From positions 36,289 through 100,288 of the forward strand of contig NZ_QQRU01000001.1 of assembly GCF_003428885.1 (NCBI RefSeq): 64,000 nt of DNA, written 5' to 3'. Position 1 is the stretch's first letter, and every line of letters begins with the position of its first letter. Below, one piece after another: positions 29,774 through 40,092 of this stretch. The position numbers and the translations under genes were made by a program. The DNA is from Streptococcus sp. LQJ-218. Lineage in GTDB: Bacteria > Bacillota > Bacilli > Lactobacillales > Streptococcaceae. The notes under the pieces were generated by a model. That model made no database searches, had not been told where the DNA came from, and worked only from the letters and a program-made list of their open reading frames with translations.

Positions 29774-30378
29774 TGGAAAAAATCATCGGAATCACAGGAG
29801 GAATTGCCTCTGGTAAGTCAACCGTGACAAATTTTCTAAGAAAGCAAGGCTTTCAAGTAGTGGATGCTGACGCTCTTGTCCACCAACTACAGAAACCTGG
29901 TGATCGTCTGTTTGAGGCTCTAGTCCAGCATTTTGGGCAAAAAGTCATCCTTGAAAGCGGAGAACTCAATCGCCCTCTCCTAGCTAGTCTTATCTTTTCA
30001 AATCCTGAAGAGAGAGAATGGTCTAAGATGATTCAAGGAGAGATTATTCGTGAAGAACTGGCTAATTTGAGAGACCAATTGGCTCAGACAGAAGAGATTT
30101 TCTTCATGGATATTCCCCTACTTTTTGAACAGGACTACAGTGCTTGGTTTGATGAGACCTGGTTGGTCTATGTGGATCGAGATGTCCAAGTAAAACGTCT
30201 AATGAAAAGAGACCACTTGTCCAAAGATGAAGCTGAGTCTCGTCTGACAGCCCAGTGGCCTTTAGAGAAAAAGAAAGATTTGGCCAGCCATATTCTTGAT
30301 AATAATGGTAATCAGAGCCAGCTTCTTAATCAAGTGCATATCCTTCTCGAGAGAGGTCAGCAAGATGACAGAGATTAA
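29773..30378 (+). CDS. coaE: Dephospho-CoA kinase
   Basis: This enzyme phosphorylates dephospho-CoA in the final step of CoA synthesis. It is 201 aa with Walker A GGIASGKST at residues 8-16, DADALVHQL near residue 32 and IPLLFE near residue 118. The start shares one base with the mutM stop, and an AAGGAGGGG ribosome site is present. It overlaps pmrA by 14 nt. Confidence 0.96.
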   Translation: MEKIIGITGGIASGKSTVTNFLRKQGFQVVDADALVHQLQKPGDRLFEALVQHFGQKVILESGELNRPLLASLIFSNPEEREWSKMIQGEIIREELANLRDQLAQTEEIFFMDIPLLFEQDYSAWFDETWLVYVDRDVQVKRLMKRDHLSKDEAESRLTAQWPLEKKKDLASHILDNNGNQSQLLNQVHILLERGQQDDRD

Positions 30379-31564
30379 CTGGAAGGATAATTTGCGCATT
30401 GCCTGGTTTGGTAATTTTCTGACAGGAGCCAGTATTTCTTTGGTTGTGCCTTTTATGCCTATATTTGTGGAAAATCTGGGTGTAAGGAGTGATCAAGCTG
30501 CTTTTTATGCAGGTTTAGCCATTTCTGTCTCTGCTATTTCTGCGGCAATTTTCTCTCCTATCTGGGGCATTCTTGCTGACAAATACGGTCGAAAACCCAT
30601 GATGATTCGAGCTGGCATGGCCATGACCATTACTATGGGAGGCTTGGCTTTTGTCCCAAATATTTATTGGTTAATCTTTCTTCGTTTATTAAACGGTGTA
30701 TTTGCAGGATTTGTTCCTAATGCAACTGCCTTGATAGCCAGTCAGGTTCCCAAGGAGAAATCAGGCTCTGCTCTCGGGACTTTGTCTACTGGCGTAGTTG
30801 CAGGCACTCTAACTGGTCCCTTTATCGGTGGCTTTATTGCAGAATTATTTGGCATTCGTACTGTATTCTTACTAGTTGGTAGTTTTCTATTCTTAGCTGC
30901 TGTTTTGACTATTTGCTTTATCAAGGAAGATTTTCAACCAGTAGCCAAGGGAAAGACCATCCCAACAAAGGAATTGTTTACATCAGTTAAATATCCTTAT
31001 CTCTTGGCCAACCTCTTTCTGACCAGTTTTGTCATCCAATTTTCAGCCCAATCAATCGGCCCTATCTTAGCTCTGTATGTGCGCGACTTAGGCCAGACGG
31101 AAAATCTTCTCTTTGTATCTGGTTTGATTGTGTCCAGTATGGGCTTTTCCAGCATGATGAGTGCAGGAGTCATGGGCAAGCTAGGTGACAAGGTGGGCAA
31201 CCATCGTCTTTTAGTTTTAGCCCAGTTTTATTCAGTCATCGTCTATCTCCTCTGTGCTAATGCCTCTAGCCCCCTTCAACTAGGACTCTATCGATTCCTC
31301 TTTGGCTTGGGAACCGGTGCCTTGATACCTGGGGTCAATGCCCTACTCAGCAAAATGACTCCAAAAGCCGGTATTTCGAGAGTCTTTGCCTTCAATCAGG
31401 TATTCTTTTATCTGGGAGGTGTCGTTGGGCCTATGGCAGGTTCTGCAGTAGCAGGTCAATTCGGCTACCATGCAGTCTTTTATGCGACAAGCCTTTGTGT
31501 TGCCTTTAGTTGTCTCTTTAACCTGCTTCAATTTCGAACATTATTAAAAGTAAAGGAAATCTAG
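30365..31564 (+). CDS. pmrA: MFS multidrug efflux protein PmrA
   Basis: A 399-aa major facilitator with about 12 transmembrane helices. The loop 2-3 signature [13 protein letters not shown] near residue 71 is clear. Pneumococcal PmrA, of the same length and locus, is a proton-driven exporter reported for norfloxacin and dyes. The ATG at 30365 (with GAGAGG) is inside coaE. The stop overlaps the rpmG start by one base. Confidence 0.92.
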
Positions 31565-31713
31565 TGCGAGTAAAAATTAATCTCAAATGCTCCTCTTGTG
31601 GCAGTATCAATTACCTAACCAGTAAAAACTCAAAAACTCATCCAGATAAGATTGAGGTTTTAAAGTATTGTCCCAAGGAAAGAAAAGTAACCCTACATCT
31701 TGAATCTAAGTAG
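31564..31713 (+). CDS. rpmG: 50S ribosomal protein L33 (GTG start)
   Basis: A 49-aa L33 protein too short for common ORF cut-offs. It begins with GTG, sharing the last G of the pmrA TAG. The sequence [19 protein letters not shown] is typical, but only one CxxC pair is seen (CSSC) with a single later Cys (YCPKE). Zinc binding would therefore be incomplete, as in zinc-independent L33 types. Confidence 0.9.
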
Positions 31714-31752
31714 ATTTTATGGTAAAATAATAAGGATTTTAAGGAGTTTGAT

Positions 31753-31986
31753 ATGTATAACCTATTATTAACCATTTTATTAGTATTATCTGTTGTGATT
31801 GTGATTGCCATTTTCATGCAACCAACCAAAAACCAATCCAGCAATGTATTTGATGCCAGCTCAGGTGATTTGTTTGAACGCAGTAAAGCACGCGGTTTTG
31901 AAGCTGTCATGCAGCGTTTGACAGGGATTTTAGTCTTTTTCTGGCTAGCCATTGCCTTAGCATTGACGGTATTATCAAGTAGATAA
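31753..31986 (+). CDS. secG: Preprotein translocase subunit SecG
   Basis: A 77-aa membrane protein with two hydrophobic helices (about residues 2-20 and 52-75) and a polar loop (NQSSNVFDASSGDLFERSK). SecG assists SecYE in protein export. A TAAAAT box with TGG upstream (about 31719-31727) may give it its own promoter. AAGGAG precedes the ATG. Confidence 0.93.
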   Translation: MYNLLLTILLVLSVVIVIAIFMQPTKNQSSNVFDASSGDLFERSKARGFEAVMQRLTGILVFFWLAIALALTVLSSR

Positions 31987-31993
31987 GAAAAAA

Positions 31994-32028
31994 TGGGCAG
32001 GACTAGGTCTTTGCCTCTTTTTGTTTTT
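31994..32028 (+). terminator. Terminator of secG
   Basis: GGCAGGAC ... GTCTTTGCC imperfect stem with a T-rich tail. Confidence 0.7.
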
Positions 32029-32086
32029 AAATGATGTTTGAGATGGTTTTACAGTAAAAGAAAATAAAAAAATCTAGAAAGAAAAT

Positions 32087-34441
32087 ATGAAAGATAGAAT
32101 AAAAGAATATTTGCAAGAAAAGAGCAAGGTGACGGTCAATGACTTGGCTCAGGCTTTGGGAAAAGACGATTCCAAGGATTTTCGTGAGTTGATTAAAACC
32201 TTGTCCCTAATGGAAAGAAAGCACCAGATTCGTTTTGAAGAAGATGGAAGTCTGACCTTAGAAGTCAAGAAAAAGCAGGAGATTACTCTCAAGGGGATTT
32301 TTCATGCCCATAAAAACGGCTTTGGCTTTGTCAGTCTGGAAGGCGAAGAGGACGACCTTTTTGTTGGAAAAAACGATGTTAACTATGCCATTGATGGTGA
32401 TACCGTTGAGGTCGTGATTAAGAAAGTTGCTGATCGCAACAAGGGAACTGCAGCAGAAGCCAAGATTATCGATATCCTAGAGCACAGTCTGACGACAGTT
32501 GTCGGCCAAATCGTTCTGGATCAGGAAAAGCCTAAGTATGCGGGCTACATTCGTTCAAAGAATCAAAAAATCAGTCAGCCAATTTATGTTAAGAAACCAG
32601 CTCTTAAACTAGAGGGAACGGAAGTTCTCAAGGTCTTTATTGACAAATATCCAAGTAAGAAACACGATTTCTTTGTCGCTAGTGTGCTAGACGTGGTAGG
32701 ACACTCGACTGATGCTGGGATTGATGTCCTTGAGGTTTTGGAGTCTATGGACATTGTATCCGAGTTTCCAGAGGCTGTTGTCAAGGAAGCAGAAAGTGTG
32801 CCTGATGCTCCGTCTCAAGAGGATATGGAAGGTCGTCTGGATCTAAGAGATGAGATTACCTTTACCATTGATGGTGCTGACGCCAAGGACTTGGACGATG
32901 CAGTTCACATCAAGCCTTTGAAAAATGGAAATATCGAACTCGGTGTTCACATTGCCGATGTCTCTTACTATGTGACAGAAGGTTCTGCCCTTGACAAGGA
33001 AGCTCTTAACCGTGCGACCTCTGTCTATGTGACAGACCGTGTAGTTCCAATGCTGCCAGAGCGCCTCTCAAACGGAATCTGTTCTCTTAACCCTCAAGTG
33101 GACCGCTTGACTCAGTCGGCTATTATGGAGATTGATAAACATGGTCGTGTGATTAATTACACTATTGCCCAAACGGTTATCAAGACAAGCTTCCGTATGA
33201 CCTACAGTGATGTCAATGATATCCTAGCTGGAGATAAGGAAAAGAGACAAGAATATCAGAAAATTGTTCCAAGTATCGAACTCATGGCTAAGCTCCATGA
33301 AATTTTAGAAATCATGCGTGAGAAACGTGGAGCTCTCAATTTTGATACCAGCGAAGCTAAGATTTTAGTAGATAAACAAGGTAAGCCTGTTGATATCGTT
33401 CTTCGTCAGCGTGGTGTTGCCGAGCGTATGATTGAGTCTTTCATGTTGATGGCCAATGAAACAGTTGCCGAGCATTTTAGCAAGCTGGATTTGCCTTTTA
33501 TTTATCGTATCCATGAGGAGCCAAAGGCTGAAAAAGTTCAGAAGTTTATTGACTATGCTTCGAGTTTTGGCCTGCGCATTTATGGGACTGCCAGTGAGAT
33601 TAGCCAGGAGGCCCTCCAAGACATCATGCGTACTGTTGAGGGAGAACCTTATGCGGATGTATTGTCCATGATGCTTCTTCGCTCTATGCAGCAGGCACGT
33701 TATTCGGAGCACAATCACGGACACTATGGACTAGCGGCTGACTATTATACTCACTTTACCAGTCCGATTCGTCGTTATCCAGACCTTCTTGTTCACCGCA
33801 TGATTCGGGACTACGGCCGTTCTAAGGAAATAGCCGAGCATTTTGAGCAAGTGATTCCAGAGATTGCGACCCAGTCTTCCAACCGTGAGCGTCGTGCCAT
33901 TGAGGCTGAGCGTGAGGTCGAAGCCATGAAAAAGGCTGAGTATATGGAGGAATATGTAGGCCAAGAGTACGATGCGGTTGTATCAAGTATTGTCAAATTC
34001 GGTCTCTTTGTTGAATTGCCAAATACAGTCGAAGGCTTGATTCATATCACCAATTTGCCTGAGTTCTACAATTTCAACGAACGTGATTTGACTCTTCGTG
34101 GGGAGAAATCAGGAACAACCTTCCGTGTTGGTCAGCAAATCCGGATCCGAGTTGAAAGAGCCGACAAGATGACGGGTGAAATCGACTTCTCTTACATTCC
34201 AAGTGAGTTTGATGTGGTTGAAAAAGGCTTGAAAGAGTCTAATCGTAATGATAGAGGGCGTGGTTCAAGTCGTCGTTCAGATAAGAAGGAAGATAAGAGA
34301 AAACCAGGACGCTCAAATGATAAGCGCAAGCATTCACAAAAAGACAAGAAGAAAAAAGGAAAGAAACCTTTTTATAAGGAAGTAGCTAAGAAAGGAGCCA
34401 AGGATGGCAAAGGGCGAGGGAAAGGTCGTCGCACAAAATAA
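32087..34441 (+). CDS. rnr: Ribonuclease R
   Basis: A 784-aa processive 3'-5' exoribonuclease that degrades structured RNA and takes part in trans-translation-linked decay. Order: N-terminal winged helix (about residues 1-60), two cold-shock domains (about residues 68-215), the RNB catalytic domain (about residues 245-580, with [13 protein letters not shown] holding the metal-binding Asp residues), an S1 domain (about residues 622-705) and a Lys/Arg-rich tail. The tail overlaps the start of smpB by 38 nt. Confidence 0.96.
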
Positions 34442-34871
34442 AAAGGCGCGTCACGACTATACAATCGTAGATACGCTAGAGGCAGGAATGGTCCTGACTG
34501 GAACTGAAATCAAGAGTGTACGAGCTGCTCGAATCAATCTCAAAGATGGCTTTGCCCAAGTAAAAAATGGGGAAGTCTGGTTGAGCAATGTTCATATCGC
34601 TCCTTACGAAGAGGGCAATATCTGGAACCAGGAACCAGAACGTCGTCGTAAACTCCTGCTCCATAAAAAGCAAATCCAAAAGTTGGAGCAAGAGACAAAA
34701 GGGACAGGAATGACCCTGGTTCCCCTCAAAGTCTATATCAAAGATGGCTATGCTAAACTTCTTTTAGGTCTTGCTAAAGGGAAGCATGACTATGATAAAC
34801 GGGAGTCTATCAAACGTCGTGAGCAGAATCGCGATATTGCGCGCGTGATGAAAGCAGTCAACCAGCGATAA
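34404..34871 (+). CDS. smpB: SsrA-binding protein SmpB
   Basis: SmpB carries tmRNA to stalled ribosomes. It is 155 aa with the [20 protein letters not shown] block near residue 32, [17 protein letters not shown] near residue 118 and a basic tail. The start lies inside rnr, giving coupling of the two trans-translation partners. Confidence 0.96.
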
Positions 34872-34885
34872 AAAGAGGAATGAAG

Positions 34886-35746
34886 ATGGAAAAACTAGTT
34901 GCCTATAAACGCATGCCTTTGTGGAATAAACAAACTATGCCTGAGGCTGTTCAGCAAAAGCACAATACAAAAGTTGGGACTTGGGGCAAGATTACTGTTT
35001 TAAAAGGAACTCTCAAGTTTATTGAGTTGACAGCAGATGGTGAGGTTCTAGCTTATCACCTCTTTGAGGCAGGAGCTGACAATCCCATGGCGCAACCGCA
35101 AGCCTGGCACCGAGTGGAGGCAGCCACAGATGATGTGGAATGGTACTTAGAATTTTATTGTAAACCTGAGGATTATTTTCCTAAGAAATACAATACCAAT
35201 CCGGTTCATTCAGAGGTTCTAGAGGCAATGCAGACAGTAAAACCAGGGAAAGCCTTGGATTTGGGCTGTGGTCAAGGCCGTAATGCACTTTTTTTAGCCC
35301 AGCAAGGTTTTGATGTGACAGCTGTGGATCAAAATGAATTATCTCTTGAAATCTTGCAAAGCATTGTGGAGCAGGAAGACTTGGATATGCCTGTTGGTCT
35401 TTATGATATTAATTCAGCCAGCATTGGGCAAGTCTATGATTTCATCGTCTCGACAGTTGTTCTGATGTTTCTGCAAGAAGACTGCATTCCTACAATTATC
35501 AAAAACATGCAGGAGAAAACCACAGTTGGTGGCTACAATCTTATCGTCTGTGCCATGGACACAGAGGATTATCCTTGCTCAGTGAACTTTCCATTCACCT
35601 TTAAAGAAGGGGAATTGGCAGACTATTACAAGGATTGGGAATTAGTTAAGTACAATGAAAATCCAGGCCATTTGCACCGTCGTGACGAAAATGGCAATCG
35701 TATCCAACTACGCTTTGCGACCATGCTAGCTAAAAAAATCAAATAA
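34886..35746 (+). CDS. tehB: TehB-type SAM-dependent methyltransferase with N-terminal DUF1971-like domain
   Basis: A 286-aa two-domain protein. Residues 1-90 form a cupin-like (DUF1971) part (FEAGADNPMAQPQAWHRVE). From about residue 95 comes the TehB class I methyltransferase (LDLGCGQGRNALFLA near residue 126). TehB proteins methylate and so detoxify tellurite or related compounds; the real substrate is unknown. An ATG at 34880 is possible, but the ribosome site AAGAGG fits the ATG at 34886. It is followed by the first of two long direct repeats. Confidence 0.88.
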   Translation: MEKLVAYKRMPLWNKQTMPEAVQQKHNTKVGTWGKITVLKGTLKFIELTADGEVLAYHLFEAGADNPMAQPQAWHRVEAATDDVEWYLEFYCKPEDYFPKKYNTNPVHSEVLEAMQTVKPGKALDLGCGQGRNALFLAQQGFDVTAVDQNELSLEILQSIVEQEDLDMPVGLYDINSASIGQVYDFIVSTVVLMFLQEDCIPTIIKNMQEKTTVGGYNLIVCAMDTEDYPCSVNFPFTFKEGELADYYKDWELVKYNENPGHLHRRDENGNRIQLRFATMLAKKIK

Positions 35747-35756
35747 ACATAAATGA

Positions 35757-35782
35757 AGATTGGGAAATTTCCTGATCTTTTT
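35757..35782 (+). terminator. Terminator of tehB (repeat copy 1)
   Basis: An 11-bp self-complementary stem (two G-U pairs) with its axis in GGAAATTTCC, followed by a T tract. Confidence 0.8.
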
Positions 35783-35789
35783 TCTTTTT

Positions 35790-35797
35790 TACGAATA
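35790..35797 (+). promoter_or_regulatory. cin-box (ComX promoter) upstream of hicAB
   Basis: TACGAATA preceded by TTTTT, identical in core and left flank to the coiA cin-box. It lies 67 nt before the hicA start, in the sense direction. Confidence 0.75.
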
Positions 35798-35812
35798 GAT
35801 AAGATAGAAGAA

Positions 35813-35841
35813 TTGACAAAAATACGCATTATAAGTATAAT
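35813..35841 (+). promoter_or_regulatory. Sigma-A promoter of hicAB
   Basis: Consensus TTGACA (35813-35818) and TATAAT (35836-35841) with 17-nt spacing, a very strong housekeeping promoter 23 nt before hicA. Confidence 0.85.
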
Positions 35842-35864
35842 TTTAGATAGAAAGGTGACCATAA

Positions 35865-36053
35865 ATGCCAATTACAGGTAAGGAAATGGTAAAATTAGCT
35901 CTTGCAAATGGATGGATTGAAGTTCGTAAGAGAGGAAGTCATCATCATTTTAAGAAAGAAGGGGTCTCCTATCTTGTCACTATTCCAGTTCACGGTAATG
36001 AGGATTTAGGAAAAGGCCTAGAGAGAAAAATATTAAAAGATTTGGGATTGTAG
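35865..36053 (+). CDS. hicA: HicA toxin (mRNA interferase)
   Basis: A 62-aa HicA-family protein with a double-stranded-RNA-binding-like fold: MPITGKEMVKLALANGWIEV, then RKRGSHHHFKKEG, whose His is the catalytic residue in the family. By family it cleaves mRNA until neutralised by HicB. AAAGGTG precedes the ATG. hicB starts 27 nt downstream. Two promoters face it: a strong sigma-A promoter and a cin-box. Confidence 0.93.
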   Translation: MPITGKEMVKLALANGWIEVRKRGSHHHFKKEGVSYLVTIPVHGNEDLGKGLERKILKDLGL

Positions 36054-36080
36054 TTGATTTGGAAATTGTGGAGGTGTATT

Positions 36081-36458
36081 ATGCTAAAATCTTATCCTGC
36101 TATTTTTCATAAAGAAGGTACTGGATACTGGATTGAATTTCCGGAGTTTGGAGGCGGAACAGAAGGAGCAACGATTGAACTTGCAATGAAAAACGCTCGG
36201 GAAATGCTTGAGAGTGTTTTAGCTTCTTATATTGATGAAGGACTGGCTTTGCCTACTCCTAGTGACATTGCTGAGTTGAAAGCTCCCGATGGATTTGTGA
36301 CTTTGATTCAGGTCAATCCCTTGCCTTTCGTAAAGAATAATAAAGCGATTCGAAAAAATGTTACGGTTCCAGAGTGGTTAGTCAGACTCGCAGATCGTGA
36401 GCAAGTGAACTATTCTGAAGTGTTGACACAAGCTCTTGAAAGTCGCTTGCAACTCTAA
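36081..36458 (+). CDS. hicB: HicB antitoxin
   Basis: A 125-aa HicB-family antitoxin. The N-terminal part is the partial RNase-H-like fold (YPAIFHKEGTGYWIEFPEFGG, then EGATIELAMKNAREML). The C-terminal part (about residues 85-125, NVTVPEWLVRLADREQVNYSEVL) looks like a ribbon-helix-helix DNA-binding domain for autorepression. The ATG at 36081 has GGAGGTG before it; an in-frame upstream start at 36054 has none. Confidence 0.92.
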   Translation: MLKSYPAIFHKEGTGYWIEFPEFGGGTEGATIELAMKNAREMLESVLASYIDEGLALPTPSDIAELKAPDGFVTLIQVNPLPFVKNNKAIRKNVTVPEWLVRLADREQVNYSEVLTQALESRLQL

Positions 36459-36474
36459 AATTATAGAGTGATGA

Positions 36475-36500
36475 AGATTAGGAAATTTCCTAATCTTTTT
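36475..36500 (+). terminator. Terminator of hicAB (repeat copy 2)
   Basis: A perfect 22-nt palindrome (11-bp arms) followed by six T. Confidence 0.88.
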
Positions 36501-36507
36501 TCTTTTT

Positions 36508-36515
36508 TACGAATA
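36508..36515 (+). promoter_or_regulatory. cin-box (ComX promoter) of coiA
   Basis: TACGAATA behind a T run, 21 nt before the coiA ATG; coiA is a known late-competence gene. Confidence 0.92.
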
Positions 36516-36536
36516 ATACAGAAAAGGAGGGAAATC

Positions 36537-37490
36537 ATGTTTGTTGCGAGGAATGCTAGGGGACAGCTGGTAAATGTGTTAGAGAATAAGCTTGAGAAGG
36601 AAGAATACACCTGCCCAGCTTGTGGAGGTCAGCTCCGTTTGCGTCAAGGTCCAAGTGTCCGGATCCATTTTGCTCATAAATCCCTAAAAGACTGTGATTA
36701 TTCCTCTGAAAATGAAAGTCCGGAACACCTGGCAAATAAGGAATCCCTCTATCACTGGTTGAAAAAAGAGGCAGAGGTGCAATTAGAATACCCTCTTCCA
36801 GAGCTTAAACAGATTGCGGATGTATTTGTAAATGACAATCTAGCTTTAGAAGTTCAATGTAGTCCCTTATCTCAAAAACTTCTTAAAGAGCGAAGTGAGG
36901 GCTATCGTAGTCAGGGTTACCAAGTACTGTGGTTGCTGGGTCAAAAACTGTGGCTCAAGGAGCGTTTGACTCGTCTACAAGAAGGTTTTTTATACTTCAG
37001 TCAAAACATGGGCTTTTATGTTTGGGAAGTAGACAGTGAAAAACAAGTTTTAAGACTCAAATATCTCATTCATCAAGATCTCCGAGGTAAACTCCATTAT
37101 CAAATCAAGGAATTTCCCTATGGTCAAGATAGTCTACTGGATACATTACGTTTTCCCTATAAGAAACAAAAGATATCTCATTTTACAGTTTCTCAGGATA
37201 AGGACATCTGTCGCTATATCCGACAACAACTCTATTATCAAAATCCCTTTTGGATGAAAGAACAAGCAGAAGCCTATCAAAAGGGTGAAAATCTCTTGAC
37301 TTATGGCTTAAAAGAATGGTATCCACAAATTCGACCACTAGTAGGTGAGTTTTGCCAAATTGGGAAAGATTTGACTAGCTATTATCAGCATTTTCAAACC
37401 TATTACCAAGAAAATTATCAAAATGATTGGCAAAAGCTGTATCCACCAGCTTTTTATCAGCAATATTTCTTTAAAAATATGGTAGAATAG
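36537..37490 (+). CDS. coiA: Competence protein CoiA
   Basis: CoiA is a competence-induced cytosolic protein needed for transformation, with a nuclease-like fold and a proposed role in recombination of incoming DNA. It is 317 aa, the pneumococcal length. An N-terminal CxxC (CPACGG near residue 24) and HFAHKS near residue 45 are visible, followed by the nuclease-like core (DVFVNDNLALEVQCS near residue 95). The ATG at 36537 follows AAGGAGG. Its 3' end contains the promoter of pepF. Confidence 0.93.
   Translation: MFVARNARGQLVNVLENKLEKEEYTCPACGGQLRLRQGPSVRIHFAHKSLKDCDYSSENESPEHLANKESLYHWLKKEAEVQLEYPLPELKQIADVFVNDNLALEVQCSPLSQKLLKERSEGYRSQGYQVLWLLGQKLWLKERLTRLQEGFLYFSQNMGFYVWEVDSEKQVLRLKYLIHQDLRGKLHYQIKEFPYGQDSLLDTLRFPYKKQKISHFTVSQDKDICRYIRQQLYYQNPFWMKEQAEAYQKGENLLTYGLKEWYPQIRPLVGEFCQIGKDLTSYYQHFQTYYQENYQNDWQKLYPPAFYQQYFFKNMVE
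37480..37488 (+). promoter_or_regulatory. Extended -10 promoter of pepF inside the coiA end
   Basis: TGG followed by TAGAAT (37483-37488), overlapping the last codons of coiA and 20 nt before pepF. It gives pepF expression outside competence. Confidence 0.6.
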
Positions 37491-37508
37491 AAAGGATGGA
37501 GGAATCTA

Positions 37509-39311
37509 ATGGTATTACAAAGAAATGAAATAAATGAAAAAGATACGTGGGATCTATCAACGATCTATCCAACTGACCAGGCTTGGGAAAAAGCCTTAAA
37601 AGAGTTAACAGAACAACTGGAGACAGTAGCCCAATATGAAGGTCATCTCTTGGATAGTGCGGATAGCCTACTCGAAATCACTGAATTTTCTCTTGAAATG
37701 GAACGCCAAATGGAGAAGCTTTACGTTTATGCTCATATGAAGAATGATCAGGATACACGTGAAGCCCAGTACCAAGAGTACTATGCCAAGGCCATGACTC
37801 TCTATAGCCGGCTAGACCAAGCCTTTTCATTCTATGAACCTGAATTTATGGAGATTAGTGAAGAGCAGTATGCTGAATTTTTAGAAGCTCAACCAAAATT
37901 ACAGGTTTATCAACACTATTTTGACAAGCTTTTACAAGGCAAGGAACACGTTCTTTCACAACGTGAAGAAGAATTATTGGCTGGAGCTGGGGAAATCTTT
38001 GGGTCGGCAAGTGAAACCTTCGCTATCTTGGACAATGCGGATATTGTGTTCCCTTATGTCCTAGACGATGATGGAAAGGAAGTTCAGCTCTCTCACGGGA
38101 CTTATACACGTTTGATGGAGTCTAAAAACCGTGAGGTACGTCGTGGTGCTTATCAAGCTCTTTATGCGACTTATGAACAATTCCAACACACCTATGCTAA
38201 AACCTTGCAAACCAATGTTAAGGTCCAAAACTACCGTGCCAAAGTTCGCAACTACAAGAGTGCGCGTCATGCCGCCCTTGCAGCGAATTTTGTTCCAGAA
38301 AGTGTTTATGACAATTTGGTAGCAGCAGTCCGCAAGCATTTACCCCTCTTGCATCGTTACCTTGAGCTTCGTTCTAAAATCTTGGGAATTTCAGACCTCA
38401 AGATGTACGATGTCTACACACCACTTTCTTCTGTTAAATATAGTTTTACTTACCAAGAAGCTTTGAAAAAAGCAGAAGATGCCTTGGCAGTCTTGGGTGA
38501 GGATTACTTGAGCCGTGTTAAACGTGCCTTCAGTGAGCGTTGGATTGATGTTTACGAGAATCAAGGCAAGCGTTCTGGGGCCTATTCTGGAGGTTCTTAC
38601 GATACCAATGCCTTTATGCTCCTCAACTGGCAGGACAATCTAGACAATCTCTTTACCCTTGTCCATGAAACAGGTCACAGTATGCATTCCAGCTATACTC
38701 GTGAAACGCAGCCTTATGTTTACGGAGATTATTCTATCTTCTTGGCTGAGATTGCATCAACTACCAATGAAAATATCTTGACGGAGAAATTATTAGAAGA
38801 AGTGGAAGACGACGCAACGCGCTTTGCTATTCTCAATAACTTCCTAGATGGTTTCCGTGGAACAGTTTTCCGCCAGACTCAATTTGCTGAGTTTGAACAC
38901 GCTATTCACCAAGCGGATCAAAATGGTGAAGTTTTGACAAGCGATTTCTTAAATAAACTCTACGCAGACTTGAACCAAGAGTATTATGGTTTGAGTAAGG
39001 AAGACAATCCTGAAATCCAATACGAGTGGGCTCGCATTCCACACTTCTACTATAACTACTATGTATATCAATATTCAACAGGTTTTGCAGCAGCCTCAGC
39101 CTTGGCTGAAAAGATTGTCCATGGTAGTCAAGAGGATCGTGACCGCTATATCGACTACCTCAAGGCAGGCAAGTCTGACTATCCACTTAATATCATGAGA
39201 AAAGCTGGTGTTGATATGGAGAAAGAAGACTACCTCAACGACGCCTTTACAGTCTTTGAACGTCGTTTGAATGAGTTTGAAGCCCTTGTTGAAAAATTAG
39301 GATTGGCATAA
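37509..39311 (+). CDS. pepF: Oligoendopeptidase F
   Basis: A 600-aa M3-family zinc metallopeptidase of the cytosol that cuts peptides of about 7-17 residues. The zinc motif is HETGHSMHS (about residue 388), with the third ligand Glu in [11 protein letters not shown] about 25 residues later. Length fits the family. It starts 18 nt after coiA and is 1 nt before the methyltransferase gene. Confidence 0.95.
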   Translation: MVLQRNEINEKDTWDLSTIYPTDQAWEKALKELTEQLETVAQYEGHLLDSADSLLEITEFSLEMERQMEKLYVYAHMKNDQDTREAQYQEYYAKAMTLYSRLDQAFSFYEPEFMEISEEQYAEFLEAQPKLQVYQHYFDKLLQGKEHVLSQREEELLAGAGEIFGSASETFAILDNADIVFPYVLDDDGKEVQLSHGTYTRLMESKNREVRRGAYQALYATYEQFQHTYAKTLQTNVKVQNYRAKVRNYKSARHAALAANFVPESVYDNLVAAVRKHLPLLHRYLELRSKILGISDLKMYDVYTPLSSVKYSFTYQEALKKAEDALAVLGEDYLSRVKRAFSERWIDVYENQGKRSGAYSGGSYDTNAFMLLNWQDNLDNLFTLVHETGHSMHSSYTRETQPYVYGDYSIFLAEIASTTNENILTEKLLEEVEDDATRFAILNNFLDGFRGTVFRQTQFAEFEHAIHQADQNGEVLTSDFLNKLYADLNQEYYGLSKEDNPEIQYEWARIPHFYYNYYVYQYSTGFAAASALAEKIVHGSQEDRDRYIDYLKAGKSDYPLNIMRKAGVDMEKEDYLNDAFTVFERRLNEFEALVEKLGLA

Positions 39312-39312
39312 G

Positions 39313-40026
39313 ATGGTTGAATCATATAGTAAAAATGCCAACCACAACATGCGTCGTCCTGTCGTTAAGGAAGAAATTGTAGACTTGATGCGTCAGCGTC
39401 AAAAGCAAGTCACAGGCTCTTTGAAAGAATTGGAAGACTTTGCTCGCAAGGAAAATATTCCCATTATTCCCCATGAAACGGTAGCTTATTTCCGTTTTCT
39501 CATGGAAACCATGCAACCTAAAAACATTCTGGAAATTGGGACGGCTATCGGGTTTTCAGCCCTCTTGATGGCAGAACACGCACCAAATGCTAAGATTACA
39601 ACTATTGACCGTAATCCTGAGATGATCGGCTTCGCCAAGGAAAATTTTGCTCAGTTTGACAGTCGCAAGCAAATCACACTCCTAGAAGGAGATGCGGTAG
39701 ATATCTTATCTACACTGACAGAATCCTATGATTTTGTTTTTATGGATTCTGCCAAGTCTAAATACATCGTCTTTCTGCCAGAAATCCTCAAACATTTGGA
39801 TGTTGGAGGTGTGATTGTCTTGGATGATATTTTCCAAGGTGGTGATGTTGCCAAGGATATTATGGAAGTCCGTCGTGGCCAGCGAACTATATACAGAGGC
39901 CTTCAAAGACTATTTGATGCAACCTTAGATAATCCAGGCCTCACTGCAACATTAGTACCTCTAGGGGACGGCATTCTCATGCTTCGTAAAAATGTAGCAG
40001 ATGTTCAATTGCCTGACAGCGAATGA
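39313..40026 (+). CDS. O-methyltransferase family protein
   Basis: A 237-aa class I SAM-dependent methyltransferase of the COMT-like family 3. The SAM motif ILEIGTAIGFSALLMA is near residue 74, FMDSAKSKY near residue 142 and VLDDIFQGG near residue 172. The related B. subtilis YrrM (TrmR) methylates tRNA hydroxyuridine-34, which is a likely role here, inferred only from family. Coupled to pepF (1-nt gap). Confidence 0.85.
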   Translation: MVESYSKNANHNMRRPVVKEEIVDLMRQRQKQVTGSLKELEDFARKENIPIIPHETVAYFRFLMETMQPKNILEIGTAIGFSALLMAEHAPNAKITTIDRNPEMIGFAKENFAQFDSRKQITLLEGDAVDILSTLTESYDFVFMDSAKSKYIVFLPEILKHLDVGGVIVLDDIFQGGDVAKDIMEVRRGQRTIYRGLQRLFDATLDNPGLTATLVPLGDGILMLRKNVADVQLPDSE

Positions 40027-40092
40027 TTTTCAGAAAAATTTAAGAAAATAAAGTAAAATAGATAGGGTAACACTTATCTCAAAGGAGTAGAC

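Larger units (their letters stand above)
35753..35797 (+). repeat. Direct repeat copy 1 (terminator + cin-box) before hicA
   Basis: This 45-bp segment matches 36471-36515 at 43 of 45 positions. Each copy contains a hairpin terminator and, at its right end, the ComX box TACGAATA. The two copies flank hicAB. Confidence 0.95.
36471..36515 (+). repeat. Direct repeat copy 2 (terminator + cin-box) before coiA
   Basis: Second copy of the 45-bp repeat; the two differences from copy 1 are both in the hairpin stem and keep it paired (A-U instead of G-U). Confidence 0.95.
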
